From Eurosta solidaginis (taxonomy: Eukaryota > Arthropoda > Insecta > Diptera > Tephritidae), in assembly GCF_040869045.1 (NCBI RefSeq), contig NC_090319.1, positions 260,912,897-260,976,896 of the forward strand: a stretch of 64,000 nucleotides of DNA, read 5' to 3'. The translations under genes and the position numbers were made by a program. Below the pieces are notes generated by a model that had not been told where the DNA came from, did not search any database, and saw nothing but the letters and a program-made list of their open reading frames with translations. Below are positions 42,255 through 53,237 of this stretch, in pieces (within the stretch, counting starts at the first letter, position 1; each line of letters begins with the position of its first letter).

Positions 42255-42744
42255 ATCTTAGTATATAAAAAAAACACGTGTCACACGTTTGAGGCCAATG
42301 GACTCCTAAACTACTGAACCGATTTTGAATTTGTTTTGCACCCCGTGTGTAGTCTGATCTAACTTGAAATATGGGATAGGTTATATCTTAGTTTATAGTC
42401 GCAATATTATTTTATTGCAATTTTTTTTATTTGTTTATACGTAATAAAAACTCACATTTTCAGGGGTGCGGATATACTTAAGTGTAACTGGTTGGTGTTT
42501 AATTAAACAACGTGCTCATCAATAAAAAATATTATAGCGAATGATATCAAGTATAGCACATTACCACGCCCGCCGAGAGGGTGGGGGTTTCTGAGGGGGC
42601 CCGCGATTTAGAGGTACTATGACATATTTTTTAATTCAGGAGAGTCTTTAGTTGTTCCATGTGCAATTTTTAAGCCGAATTTCAAAAGCAACGAAAATCT
42701 GCATTTCATTTTAATATTACAATGAAGTGTGAAAAATAAAAATC
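42255..42744 (+). repeat. unclassified interspersed repeat, possibly Helitron-like
   Basis: The segment 'ggactcctaaactactgaac' + 'cgattttgaatttgttttg' resembles openings seen in non-autonomous Helitron-like repeats of insects, by memory only. GC-rich 'cgcccgccgagaggg' occurs near 42565. No TIRs and no verified ends. Confidence 0.3.
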
Positions 42745-42991
42745 TATATATGAGCCGTTTATTTTGAAAGTGGCATAAGTCATTTCATGTCGTTTAGGTT
42801 CAGTGATAATTTGTTTGTATCTCTCCTCGCCTCCAGTTTGTTAGAGTCCAATATCCAAAAGATGCAATTCTTATTATTATTTTATAATTGTAGAACCATC
42901 TATATATGCATTCGTTCAAAAATAACAATGCATTTAAGACCATGAGTTGGAAATTACTTATGCCACTTTCAAAATAAACGGCTCATATATA
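42745..42991. mobile_element. MITE with perfect 36-bp terminal inverted repeats
   Basis: Positions 42745-42780 are exactly the reverse complement of 42956-42991. The outer word TATATA is followed by TGAGCCGTTTATTTTGAAAG and TGGCATAAGT. The interior is about 175 bp with no coding frame. The TATATA ends fit TA target duplications (Tc1/mariner type), though how many of the outer TA bases are target and how many element cannot be told here. It splits a 'tctatatataaaaagaaagg' segment that begins the next repeat. Confidence 0.9.
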
Positions 42992-43960
42992 AAAAGAAAG
43001 GCTTAAATGTGCGTTAGTTGGTCGCCGGTGTTTGAAGAGATATGCTGGTCGATTTTGTTCAAATTTTCACACAAGTTGCGCAAACCTCACGAGGTGGTTA
43101 CTACATAGGTTTGGTTTCTATCGACGTGCAGGGTCTCGAGATAGAGGCCGAAACGTGGACCCGGGTGCCCCTAGAGTGTGTTTATAGAATATGGATATCA
43201 AATGAAAGCTGTTGATGAGTGCTTTAGTACAGAGTAATATATTATCCAGAGACGGACTGGGACTGAGACTCGGAGTGGGACTGGGACTGGAATAAAATAC
43301 ATACCACCATCTGGGTCAGGCAATAAGGAATGCAGAAGAATGAGAAGGAATTGAGAGAAGAGAAAGGAGAGAAGCAGATTGAGAAAGAGATAGAATGAGA
43401 CGAAGATGGAGATAGATGAAGCGAAAAAGGCAGAGGGAGGAGTGAAGAAAAGGATTAGGAAAAGTGAAGAGTGGGGGAGGGCAGATTCAGACGGAAAAAG
43501 CTTATTAAAATGTACGCAGATAGGCCAAATTTAGGGCAGGACAACGTCTGCCGAGTCTTTCAGTTTATATTTAAATATTTATATGTACTCCATATATTAA
43601 TCTGCAGAATTTTGAAAACAGTGGACGGTGCCACGCCCAATATTTCGTATAGATATTTTATATATAAGAAAATAGGGGTGGAAGATATAGAGGGAGTGTG
43701 AATAAGCGTGTGAGTGCATGTAGGTGATGGCGTGGGAGTGGGAATTTGTTGCAAAACGGTTTAAGGTGTGGGAGGGAGAAGTAGAACAAGAAGGTAATGG
43801 CGATAAAGGGAATGGAGTTAAAGGAAATAGTAGAATGGGATAAGGAGGTAAAGAAGTATGGGGTAGAGAGTGAAAATGAAAGGGAGGAGAACTTTTAAAG
43901 TGTAGGAGCACGAAAACGTCTGGCAGCTACACAATTTGGTGGTAAAGTTCTGTCGAACCC
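42992..43960 (+). repeat. unclassified repeat with purine-rich tracts
   Basis: Opens 'aaaagaaaggcttaaatgtg' + 'cgttagttggtcgcc'. It includes a segment (43157-43230) homologous to the 128-bp unit of the hairpin family: GTGGACCCGGGTGCCCCTAG, then 'tatggatatcaaatgaaag'. Long G/A-rich tracts follow at 43256-43500 and 43680-43890, starting with GGACTGGGACTGAGACT-type repeats. No protein. A similar purine tract next to hairpin-family sequence is at 47320-47720. Confidence 0.55.
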
Positions 43961-44240
43961 GAAAAATACGCGAGCGACCTCTGTCGACAATTTGTGATGC
44001 ATTCTTTGTTTATTAAGGCCAAAGGGCGGACGAAACTGGGTTAACTGTTTATTCATTCGTCAACCAATTTTTTTTTTAATTTTTATTGTAACTTTTATTG
44101 GGCTCCATTAGAGATATCAATTCACTCCAGCAAGAACATAACAAATACAATTAGAACAGCAAATCCAGAGGTTGTTCTTTAATAGCTTGGCAATGGCACT
44201 CCCAAACTGTGTTTCCAAAAGCTTAAGTATATATGGGTAT
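43961..44240. other. unassigned spacer
   Basis: Nothing recognised. Confidence 0.45.
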
Positions 44241-45316
44241 TAGGGTGGGTAAACTTTTTTTCTACTTAAATCAAATGTAAATATTGCTCACAATATCCAA
44301 AAAGATAGTTCTCAACATTTTTAGATTTTTATTTTAATGTTAAGAGGTGTTTCAACGCGATTTTAATTATTTCATACAAATCATATGAGGAGTAACATGC
44401 AGCTTGAGGTTGAACTTTATCCTCGGAAAGGTACTAAAGGAGCCAACTTAGCAAAAATGTGCTATTGATATGGGAGAAAAACGAAAAAATTACACATTCG
44501 GCGATTTCTAAATTCACTTTGTCCTCAGCCAGCTTTTCGGGTGTTTAGCTTTAAGCTCGAGTACATCTGCATTCATGGTAGTGTAAAGGCAGATTTTTCA
44601 TCCACTCAGCCATTTAAATAGCCCGTTGGTCACGTTGTAATTTGCCTTTAACTTTTGCTATTTGGTTGCTATTCCTTTTATACACACTTTGGTACCTACT
44701 ATATCCTATATGTTTTCAAGCCCAAATTGTGTGGAATATTTTTTTACACGCTCAACAGAACTTGATCAATGACATTGGTTTTATAGCAGTGCGCTTTAAG
44801 CAGCGGACGCATATTCAGAAGCATCTGTCTGCACACCAGTATGAATCTGGTGTTCTTGAGGTCAAGTTCATCGCCTGAAAGGGTAGCTGATGAAGCACTG
44901 AAATTAAAAAAACACGTCTTAATAACCGGAACCGTGTGTAAATTAGCCTATTACGGTAATCAAAAACACTTTGGCTGAAGACGTAATGCACGCTATAAGC
45001 AATGGTAGGCTGGAAGTCATATATATTTTCTAATATTTTTCAAGCCTGAAACCTTTTCAGCACTCTGACATGTTATAAATTTTTCCATAAGCAACCATGG
45101 TTATGCCATTCTATGTTTATACTAAAGCAACGCTTCTCGCTGTCTAGCAAAAAAATATTTCAAGTACGTTTTCGTAGATCCTTCATATTTTATGTAAGAA
45201 GTATGCATAGCTAGTGTTTTGGGTATGAAGGCTTGCAGTTTTGGTTCCCTGTTAATAACAAATTGAAAGCTCCCCACACGATCTCTAAGGAACAACTTTT
45301 GTTTAGACCCACCCTA
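44241..45316. mobile_element. possible hAT-like element, about 1.1 kb
   Basis: The left end TAGGGTGGGTAAAC is the imperfect inverted counterpart of the right end GTTTAGACCCACCCTA. The form resembles the TIR of the nested element at 53700-54209 (TAGGGCGGGTCGATTT). Flanking 8-base words (atgggtat and aagtgtag) match at only 5 of 8 positions, so target duplication is not confirmed. No transposase frame. Confidence 0.45.
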
Positions 45317-47224
45317 AAGTGTAGAAATATTACTTAGATTTTACATCAGCAACTGACTAATTAATACGTGATGACTTTAAACTTTAAAGTAAACAAATCC
45401 AAAATCACAAGTTGAAATTAACAAGTTGGTAAATATGTCCGTGAATCGTAGACCGCACGTCTTAAGCAAAGGTCTGATTACGTTTTAGTTCGAAAAGGAT
45501 ACGTGCATATGGTAAAGAATTGATAGCTGACAAAGAAGCTAAAACGTGCCTTAAGTATAAAGAAACCTGCGTTACATTTGTCCCGCAGATGAACCCCATA
45601 ATTTTTGGTTTGCACCAACCCTTTGAACATGAACCAAAACAATTTAGAGCTTACACTTTGCCAAAGTATGCTACGTATGCTCAAAATCAAAGCATAATCC
45701 CCTTAGCATGCATATGGGACAGTTTAACTTCTTCGTTAATTTTTCACTTTCCTACGCATTTATGGATGTATGTGTGTGGTTAAACTACTACACAACAAGA
45801 ACAAGCAGAGTTTCTATTCATTTCTTTCTCACCAACCTACGTCAGCGCGTGTGAGTCTTATAGCTTAAGCAGATGCAATCCGTCACCGTAGCGACGCACG
45901 TTATTTTTCAATGACAGCACCTACGTGGCGTAAAGTGAGACACATAACGACTGACATAAATACCTTTATTTGACAATAAAATTGTATATTTCATATTACC
46001 GAATAATAAAAATAGTTGGTCAACTAAAAGAATCGCTTAATTTTAAATAAATTTTTGCACAGGTGCGTACTATAAATGGCAAAAAATTAAGTGCAACATT
46101 TATGACGTGATTGAAGTATAACGGACTTGAAGACTCATACGTAGCCTGTCTGAGGCTTTCCACTAAAATAAACACAGTCAACTGTGCTGTCAGTTTCTTT
46201 CTTGTCCGCCAAGTAAGTGATGTATTGTATCTGTTTAAGCCAATAGTCACATGCAATACTTTGCAAACAAATATAAATGTCAACTACATGCAAAGTAAAA
46301 TATTATACAAACGTACAAACATACATACAAGCAAACAAGCATTTCTATTTAGCTGCTGTATCATGGCACCAGCCTCACCAATCTTACAAATGTCAATTTC
46401 ACCAACAATTTGTTACTCATACGCCACGTACGTTTGTTTGCTTATTGCTTCATTAGTAAGTGTGGGAATCTGTTAAATCGCATGAGAAAATGTGAAAATC
46501 ATAAAGGATTTTGTATATGAATGTGACATAGAAAAGTGTGTGGTCTCCTAGTTATGTCTGCAGAGGTCAGTAAGCGGTTAAATCTCGGCGGTTTGTCAAC
46601 ATCTTCGCAACAGTGGCAATTACTGTACTTTAACATCCCATTACAATCAAATTGACATATGTGCCTGTATGCCTGCAATGATTCTGTTTGTTCGTATTTA
46701 TGTACATTCTTGGTGGCAAATACGTTTATCAATGTTTTGTTGTAAGCTGTTGTTGTTCGCACCCTTTCCGCCATGCGTTTTCAGTTATGACTTTAGCCAA
46801 CTTGCGGTTTGACATCAAAGTGACCCATGACTTTTTGGATATTCAGTTGCTTATGTGAAAGAAATTTAAATAGCAACACAATAACGTTTAATGGCTAAAG
46901 TATGTATTACGTTATTGAGATTTCATCACTGTTGACAAACGTGACTGGATTATATTCTGATTTGATTACCTTATGAAAGTTAAGTTGAAGCCAGCGAGAT
47001 CCAAACACAATACTGTGGTTCCATTTAATTACATTCATTTATAATGAATCATTATTACTGATATATGCAAATTTGAAACTGAGAGGGAATTGTCCATGAA
47101 AAGAAAGTTCGCCTCAAAACTCAATCGGAAGTAACTTGCTAAGAACATCTGCTTTGGATTTGGTAAAAAGTTAAGTGATCTTTCAATGAACAAAGATCAC
47201 GCTGTACTTTAGCATAACAGCTTA
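45317..47224. other. unassigned spacer
   Basis: Includes open frames of 121 residues (+, 46111-46476) and about 90 residues without recognisable motifs. Codon and motif evidence for a gene is absent. Confidence 0.4.
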
Positions 47225-48235
47225 GTCCTGGAACAGTAGGTGATGCCACTCCCTCCACACGAAAATCGCTGAATTCGCCACATTTCTGCAAATATTTGCA
47301 TTAGGCATCTAATATTAGTTGAGGGAGAAGAAGTAGGATAGAAAAGAGAAGCGAGAGGAATAGAAATTGGAAAATAAATAGGAATAGGAACAGGAGTAAG
47401 AATAGAAATAGGAGAGGGAAAGTAATAGGAATGGTAGCAGGAACAGAAAATGGAGGCAGAGCAGAAAAAGGAATGGAAGGACGAATATGATTAGGAAAGT
47501 AGGAATAGGGTTGAGAGTTATAACATAAATAGGAATAGTAACAGGAATGGAAACAAGATGGAAAAAGTAAGAAGAATGTGCAAGTAAAAAGAAACTAATA
47601 ACAAAATGAATAAAAATAAACCGAAAGCGTAGAGAGGGAGGAAGGGAAAAGATAACGTAGACCGAGGAATAAAGAAAGACCTTGCCTTTACTATAAGGAA
47701 TGCTTCGAAGAAAAATTAAAAACAAAAAAAAAAATGGCTAAAATGATTAAAGGGGCCTTGGACGAATAAAATAAACTATAACTTTGCAAAAAAGAGGTTT
47801 ATATCAATGATATTTCTTTTTCCAAGAGGAATAATAACAAGGAGTGGGAAAAATTTCAAAATTTTTAAAATGGGCGTGACACCACCTCTTTTATGAGGAA
47901 GAAATTTTCTATATCTCGGGAGCTATGACTCGAATATTTCAAGTAAAAATGGACGGGATCAGTTAAAGACCACGCCCACTTTTATATAAAAGAAGTTTGA
48001 ATGGGTCGTATACTGGAATAATAAGCCATATATTAGCGAAAAATGGTTTTGTATCAATGATATTTCACTTACCAAATTTTATTGTAAGAGGAAATTGGGA
48101 GACTTTGTTTTTTTTTAAATGGGCGGTATTGTGTAGAAAAGTAATTTATCTGAAATGAACTGTAAAATTAAAGCTCACGCTGAGTATATAATGTTCGGTT
48201 ATACCCGAACTTAGAAACCCTTACGCGTTTTTGTT
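47225..48235 (-). mobile_element. GTTCGG-hairpin repeat family, copy E, 5' end with purine tract
   Basis: The right end at 48193-48210 is GTTCGGTTATACCCGAAC followed by 'ttagaaacccttacgcgtt' + TTTGTTT, the reverse complement of the family's left end. Inside are 'aaaatgggcgtgacaccacc' and 'agaccacgcccacttttata'. At 47320-47720 lies a (GGAATA)n-like purine-rich degenerate repeat. It encodes nothing; the 136-residue minus frame there (Phe/Leu/Ser-rich) is a by-product of the purine bias. Confidence 0.65.
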
Positions 48236-50249
48236 TCAAAATTGTGGCCCATAAAAGTTATATGCAATATCTGGTACATGCAAAATTGCCAATACTGCGC
48301 AATCAAAAACTGTTCCTATCAAAGTGATGTGCAGTGTTTATTGCAACTTATTGTGACATCTTTTCGGTTTAATATATTGAATATTGGCATAAAATTTTGT
48401 TTGTGTAATTTTCTATAGTAATTATGCGCATGATGTGTTTGAGGTTAAGATGCGCTATCAACGTGTCAATTCAATTATACTAATTGATTGAGATTTCATA
48501 GTTAAATGCACACAAGCACACACACATGTATACACAGCCAAGTTAATTCCTTCGTTCGCTTCAATAAGCTAAGCGGGAATTAATATGTAGTTGGTATATG
48601 TATATGTATGTATATTGACAGCTATTTATTGAGAACACGCCTACACACACTTATAAAGTACGAAGATTCAATTAAACTAATTTTCTTAAACAATAGCTGC
48701 CACCAGTTTCCGATACATATATACTACTGCATTTTATGAGTGAGGTCGATATGGGGACTTGAGACAAAATTCAAGATAGCCTGGAAAAGCAAATATCATA
48801 ATGGCGAACGTCATGTTGGGATAGAGCTTCTAAAACCATGTATTTTAAACTTTATATAACAAAGTGGAGGATCTTCATCCTGCCAACACGGTTTCAGGAT
48901 TGAAATATGCATTTCAGGCACAATTGAATCCATCCTTACCAGCAGCGATGAATTGGCACAGCAAGTAATACCAAATAAAAGCGAGTCGTCTTCCAGGCGA
49001 CCTTAGACGTAAGACGCCTGCTACAGAGCGTTACGAGCAGTTATATTAGTGATCGCATGCCCATATGCCAGTCCACAGGGCCATGACAGTCACTTGGTGG
49101 AGCAGTACAGAGGTCGATTCTAAAACCGGTTCTGTGAAATGTCGGCTACGTTGAAATTTTTGAAGCTTGAAAATCCAACGACTTTTTTTAGTCATTGCAG
49201 TCCCTAATACTTAAGAAGCACACAAAAAACTTAAAGATGACATAATACTAGTTGGCTAGACTCACGCAAACTACAACTGGCAACAGAAACAACCCAGTTT
49301 GCCCCTCAACGCTAACGCTGACGTCGACTGAGATCGACTTCTATAGATTTGGTGGGTGCTATGATCCTGCTTTGTTTTGAAGCTGTGTGCCATGATTGAT
49401 AATGGAAAATACTTTTGTGATTTCGACCGCCATAAGCACTATAATGTGGCGCCGGTTTTAACTTAGCCCGCAAATAATTTAGCTCTTACGATGAAGTTTT
49501 CGGTACAATGAGGTGTAAACAAAGTGTTACATGTCTTCACTACCGATGAAAGTTGAAGTTTCGGACACTCTACTGGATTAGAAAAAGGTTAGTCTCTGTA
49601 ATAAGCTCTCTACACCATCATCACAAGGAAAATGGATTGCCTTCTGTATATCACTATGGGCATATTTTTGGAAGTAATTTAATAATGTCTATTCACGAGC
49701 TGTGTTACGGACAAATCGGGCCTTGAAGTTACTTCCAACGATATAGACCTTCCATTAAAGTTTTGGAGACTCCTCTATAATCCGATACGCATCAAGGGGC
49801 ACCCTGCGGGGGATGTGTTATTCCTCTATTGTGGACCTTAACGGTGAATACCTTCTCTGCAGAAAAATTGGAAGACAGTCACGTAAAGCGAAAGTTACAC
49901 AATACAGATACAATTACTACTTTCGAGCCAGTAAAAATTTAATACAGAGGGTGATAGTTGGTAGCCAGACTTGTATCGACGGTGCTTAAGTCTGAGCTAT
50001 ATCCGTTTAATTTTATTAATCAAAGGCAGCTAATAATTCAGAGTCACCTTCGTCTGAACCCGTTATGTATGCGCTCAAAACGTCTGCAAAGTGGCAAAAT
50101 TTGCCATTTTGGAATAGATCTGCGCTAGCTCTGAATTAATTTGATTCACTGCCGGATTTACTAATAGCGCTTCTAGTGCCTGATTATGCTGACCAACTAC
50201 TATTGCGTACCATACTACCTCTCTTCAATGGAAAGAGGCTAAAAATTTC
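48236..50249. other. unassigned spacer
   Basis: 48770-50040 is less AT-rich and may be an ancient element body. I could not match any protein block. Confidence 0.35.
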
Positions 50250-50993
50250 TTTCAGACGTCTCTTGGGTAAAAATAACAGCCATTAAGGAGCCCGCTTGTT
50301 CCATGGGAGACCTAAGACAGAGCCAGTCGCTAAACGGAAAGGCTTCTCGATTAGTCGCAGCCGTAATATCGTTCCCAAATCCCAATGGCATATCGTGCAA
50401 CCATGCTGCCGACGAATTACCGATGGAAGCTACCAAGCAGACCGAGTTCAGCTAGATGAATGACATTTTTCTTCCTCTACTGCAGTGCAATTACACAATC
50501 ATGTCTTTTTTCAGCAAGAATGCTGATGGACCCTCAAACTCACATTTCAGGTGCCCAGACCATATTAGTACGGAACTCTGGGTTCCTTGTTATTTCTAAT
50601 TACCTCAGGTTACATCCGTTGATTATAAGATTAGCGGATTATAACGGCCAAAGGGCGTAAACATCAATCGGTTGGGAATCCCAACGAATGATTTTCATGC
50701 AAACTGTATAGAAGAAGAGAAGAGGAAGTGTATTGAGCACTTCGTCCGTAGATGATTTGATCTGGCCAGGACATGTATGGAAATCTAAGTCGGCACTAAA
50801 TAAACTGTTAAGTGAACTTGGGCTTAGTTGAAATTACAAACATTCCGGGCTGGATTGGACAGATATGTTGATTCAATTTTGTACATATTTAAAGGAGGAA
50901 GCGCTCTAGTTCATCCTGCTGTATCAGATTACGCAAGCCGCTCTAAGAATGTTTTTCTGTGAGTCAGTCACGCTAAGCTAACCTAACTAGGCT
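50250..50993 (+). pseudogene. degenerate non-LTR ORF2 end (RNase H and CCHC region)
   Basis: Weak but ordered signals: NHAADELPMEATKQ near 50400-50440 resembles the GNxxADELAxxGT end of RNase H. CIEEEKRKCIEHFV near 50710-50750 resembles the EEEExxEHFLC part of the C-terminal finger. The 3' end GTCACGCTAAGCTAACCTAAC (50975-50993) resembles the TAACCTAAC-type tail also seen reversed at 22065. Many stops. Confidence 0.45.
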
Positions 50994-52034
50994 TCAGTAG
51001 TTATACTATCCCTGCTTTTTTCTATCTCTTAGAAATGGCAGAGAAGCAAGAAACATACGTTCGGGATTGGCTAAATAGAGCAAAATTTGGGACAAATTTT
51101 CCTTCCCAACTATGAGTGCTAAAATACCAAGTAATCGTTTTTTAGTTAAGCATAAACTTCTATTTAGAAATGATTAAGCTCAACAGAAGAGTTTGTGCTC
51201 CAAATACAACAGGTTAATCGAATAACAAACGAGGGAGCAAGACACCAGAACTAAAATTTGTCTCTCCAAGTGTGGTGAATAAACATTTTTCGCGATTCTG
51301 CGCTTTGTGTCAGCAACCCCTCACAATCGAAGCTTTTGAGAACTGTTGACCAGCTAAGCTACCAATGCCTATAAACATTTAGCACTGACAAACGAGTTCA
51401 GTTCAGATACAAATGCAATTCTGAAAAGATAAAGACTTTTGCTTAACACGGACTAAACTCTCCTCACTTTCAGTTTTGTTAATAATGAAGACGTTCGTTC
51501 ATTCGCTTGATAATAGGTCAGGAACAAGTGGGCTTTAGAAGATTGGACAACGATTAAAAGGCCAAAACGTTTATTTTCAATTTTGTATCAATTTCATTGC
51601 TTTAAATTTCGAGCTTTAAACTTCAGATTTGGTTTAAGGCTAAGATAATAGTGGCAGATATTTATTATTTATGTATATGTGCGTGGAATAAATTTTGTAA
51701 TCTTAAATTATGCAAAAGTCACGTCGAATAAAATTGACTTACGGCTAAAAATATTCAAAGCGTTTAGCTGGTCATTTATGTTAAGTTGAGCATTTGCTCA
51801 CGTTAAAGCAGGTGCTATTTAATATTGATTTGGGTTTAGATAAAATTAATTTGTATAATTTATATTTGGATGCAAGGAGGGCGATTTCGAATATTAATGG
51901 CTTCTTTATCTAACCAAATAATGTGTACAATGAAAAAGGCCAAGATACAATATATGGTTTCATCGAAATCTTATATCATGTCCTGGGCTGATTTGCTTTC
52001 TTGAAATGAAAATAACTTACAATAAATGAAAATC
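50994..52034. other. unassigned AT-rich spacer
   Basis: No recognised element. Confidence 0.45.
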
Positions 52035-52770
52035 CGATTTTCAATGGAAGCAAAATTTCTAGGGTTTACACCGGACAAAACTCTCACATGGAATGCTCAT
52101 CTAAATGATACCTTAAGGAAAGCAACAAGAGCTTTCTTCGTCTACACTCGAATCTATGGCAAAACGTGAGGAGGAATTTCTCCCAAAAGGTTATGTTGGA
52201 GATTTAGTTTAGTTAAGCTAATATTCAACTATGCTTCCTTATTTTAGTGGCCGAAGACCACGCAAAGAACAGAAATAGCAAAAACTGCATCGTCTCGTTT
52301 ATATTGAAGCACTCAGTGCCTAGCCTATTCTTAAATTATATCTAAGCAAGTGGATGAATGCATTGCAGTCTTAAATGATCTGGGAACCAAAAACAAGGTT
52401 TTGTTAGAATGCGTTCCCGGACGTCAGGGACATTTCGGTAAAGAACAGGCAGATTTCCTAGCAAAACAGGGTGCTTTAGTATCTCTCTATGGTCCAGAGT
52501 TATTCGATGGACTTAGAAAGACACACCTTAGGGAAACCATAACTAACTGGGAAACCAAGCAGACGGCACTGGATTGAATGCCCAGGGCAAAGTCAAGCCA
52601 AACTGTTTATACTTATAGCAACGGGAGTATGAGCCAAGCTAATTACAGATGGTCTACGAACTCTCACTGGGTACTATATGAGGTACTCTAGTTTACGATA
52701 TCACCTAAGTATGTTAAATCTATCCGATAAACAAATGTGTAGCTTTTGTCACTTGGCGAATGCGTCGCTT
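52035..52770 (+). pseudogene. non-LTR ORF2 remnant: RT thumb, RNase H end, CCHC start
   Basis: Blocks in order: AKFLGFTPDKTLTWNAHL (KYLGVxLDxxLxW), LRKATRAFFVYTRIYGKTWG-like, LIFNYASLFWWPKTT (RPxxxYxSxVWWP), then a gap that removes RNase H blocks 1 and 2. At 52350-52577 a 75-residue frame reads VPGRQGHFGKEQADFLAKQG, the RNase H end with H-to-R and N-to-K type changes. LITDGLRTLTGYY and CSFCHLA follow at 52640-52760, the linker and beginning of the C-terminal finger. In-frame stops separate the parts. It is cut off at about 52770 by the element on the other strand. Confidence 0.75.
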
Positions 52771-53013
52771 TGTTTGTTTATTTATTTATTTAATTCATTC
52801 AGTCTAAAAGTACATGCTTTCTTACAGACTAGTTAAAAATTGAAAACAATTCAAGCTTAAACTTATATAAGCTGTTATTAAAATTAAGAACACTACTGTA
52901 TCGGTTTGCTAGATGTATAGTCCCAGTTATAAGTTCATTCATAGCATAATTCGTTTTATGAGTTATATCGATAAATAATCTATTATGCCCAGGGCATTTT
53001 TTAAGTAATACGA
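52771..53013 (-). pseudogene. Jockey/CR1-like non-LTR, extreme ORF2 C-terminus and 3' end
   Basis: A 64-residue minus frame (52829-53023) reads THKTNYAMNELITGTIHLAN and VLNFNNSLYKFKLELFSIFN before the stop. This matches the C-terminus of Jockey/CR1-type ORF2 (TNYAxNxPIxRxxxLxNxYSxxFDFxxSLxxFK). The 3' UTR runs down to an ATTTATTTATTTA-type tail at 52776-52795. It could be the same family as 58970-61660, whose copy lacks this end. Confidence 0.65.
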
Positions 53014-53237
53014 ACGTGGCCAAATGGCCACGTAGTAGTCCGCCGTGGCCACGTAGTAATCATAATCTGGCCACAACTAAATTTCGAAAATGCGTGAACA
53101 ACACCTAACTGAAATAATGTCAGAAATTTTCTGAACATACATGATTTCCCCAAAATGTCAAAAAATATATAACTTGCTAATTCTAATGAAGTTTTTTGTT
53201 GCAAATCGAAGAAATTTATCAACGAATGAATGATAGT

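Noticed and set aside
46111..46476. 121-residue plus-strand frame as a possible host gene
   Set aside because: No motif or signal peptide pattern, and no splice or promoter context I could support; length is within chance for this window.
47315..47725. 136-residue minus-strand frame, hydrophobic and membrane-like
   Set aside because: It is the complement of a purine-rich degenerate repeat; Phe/Leu/Ser codons follow from the base bias. No conserved domain.
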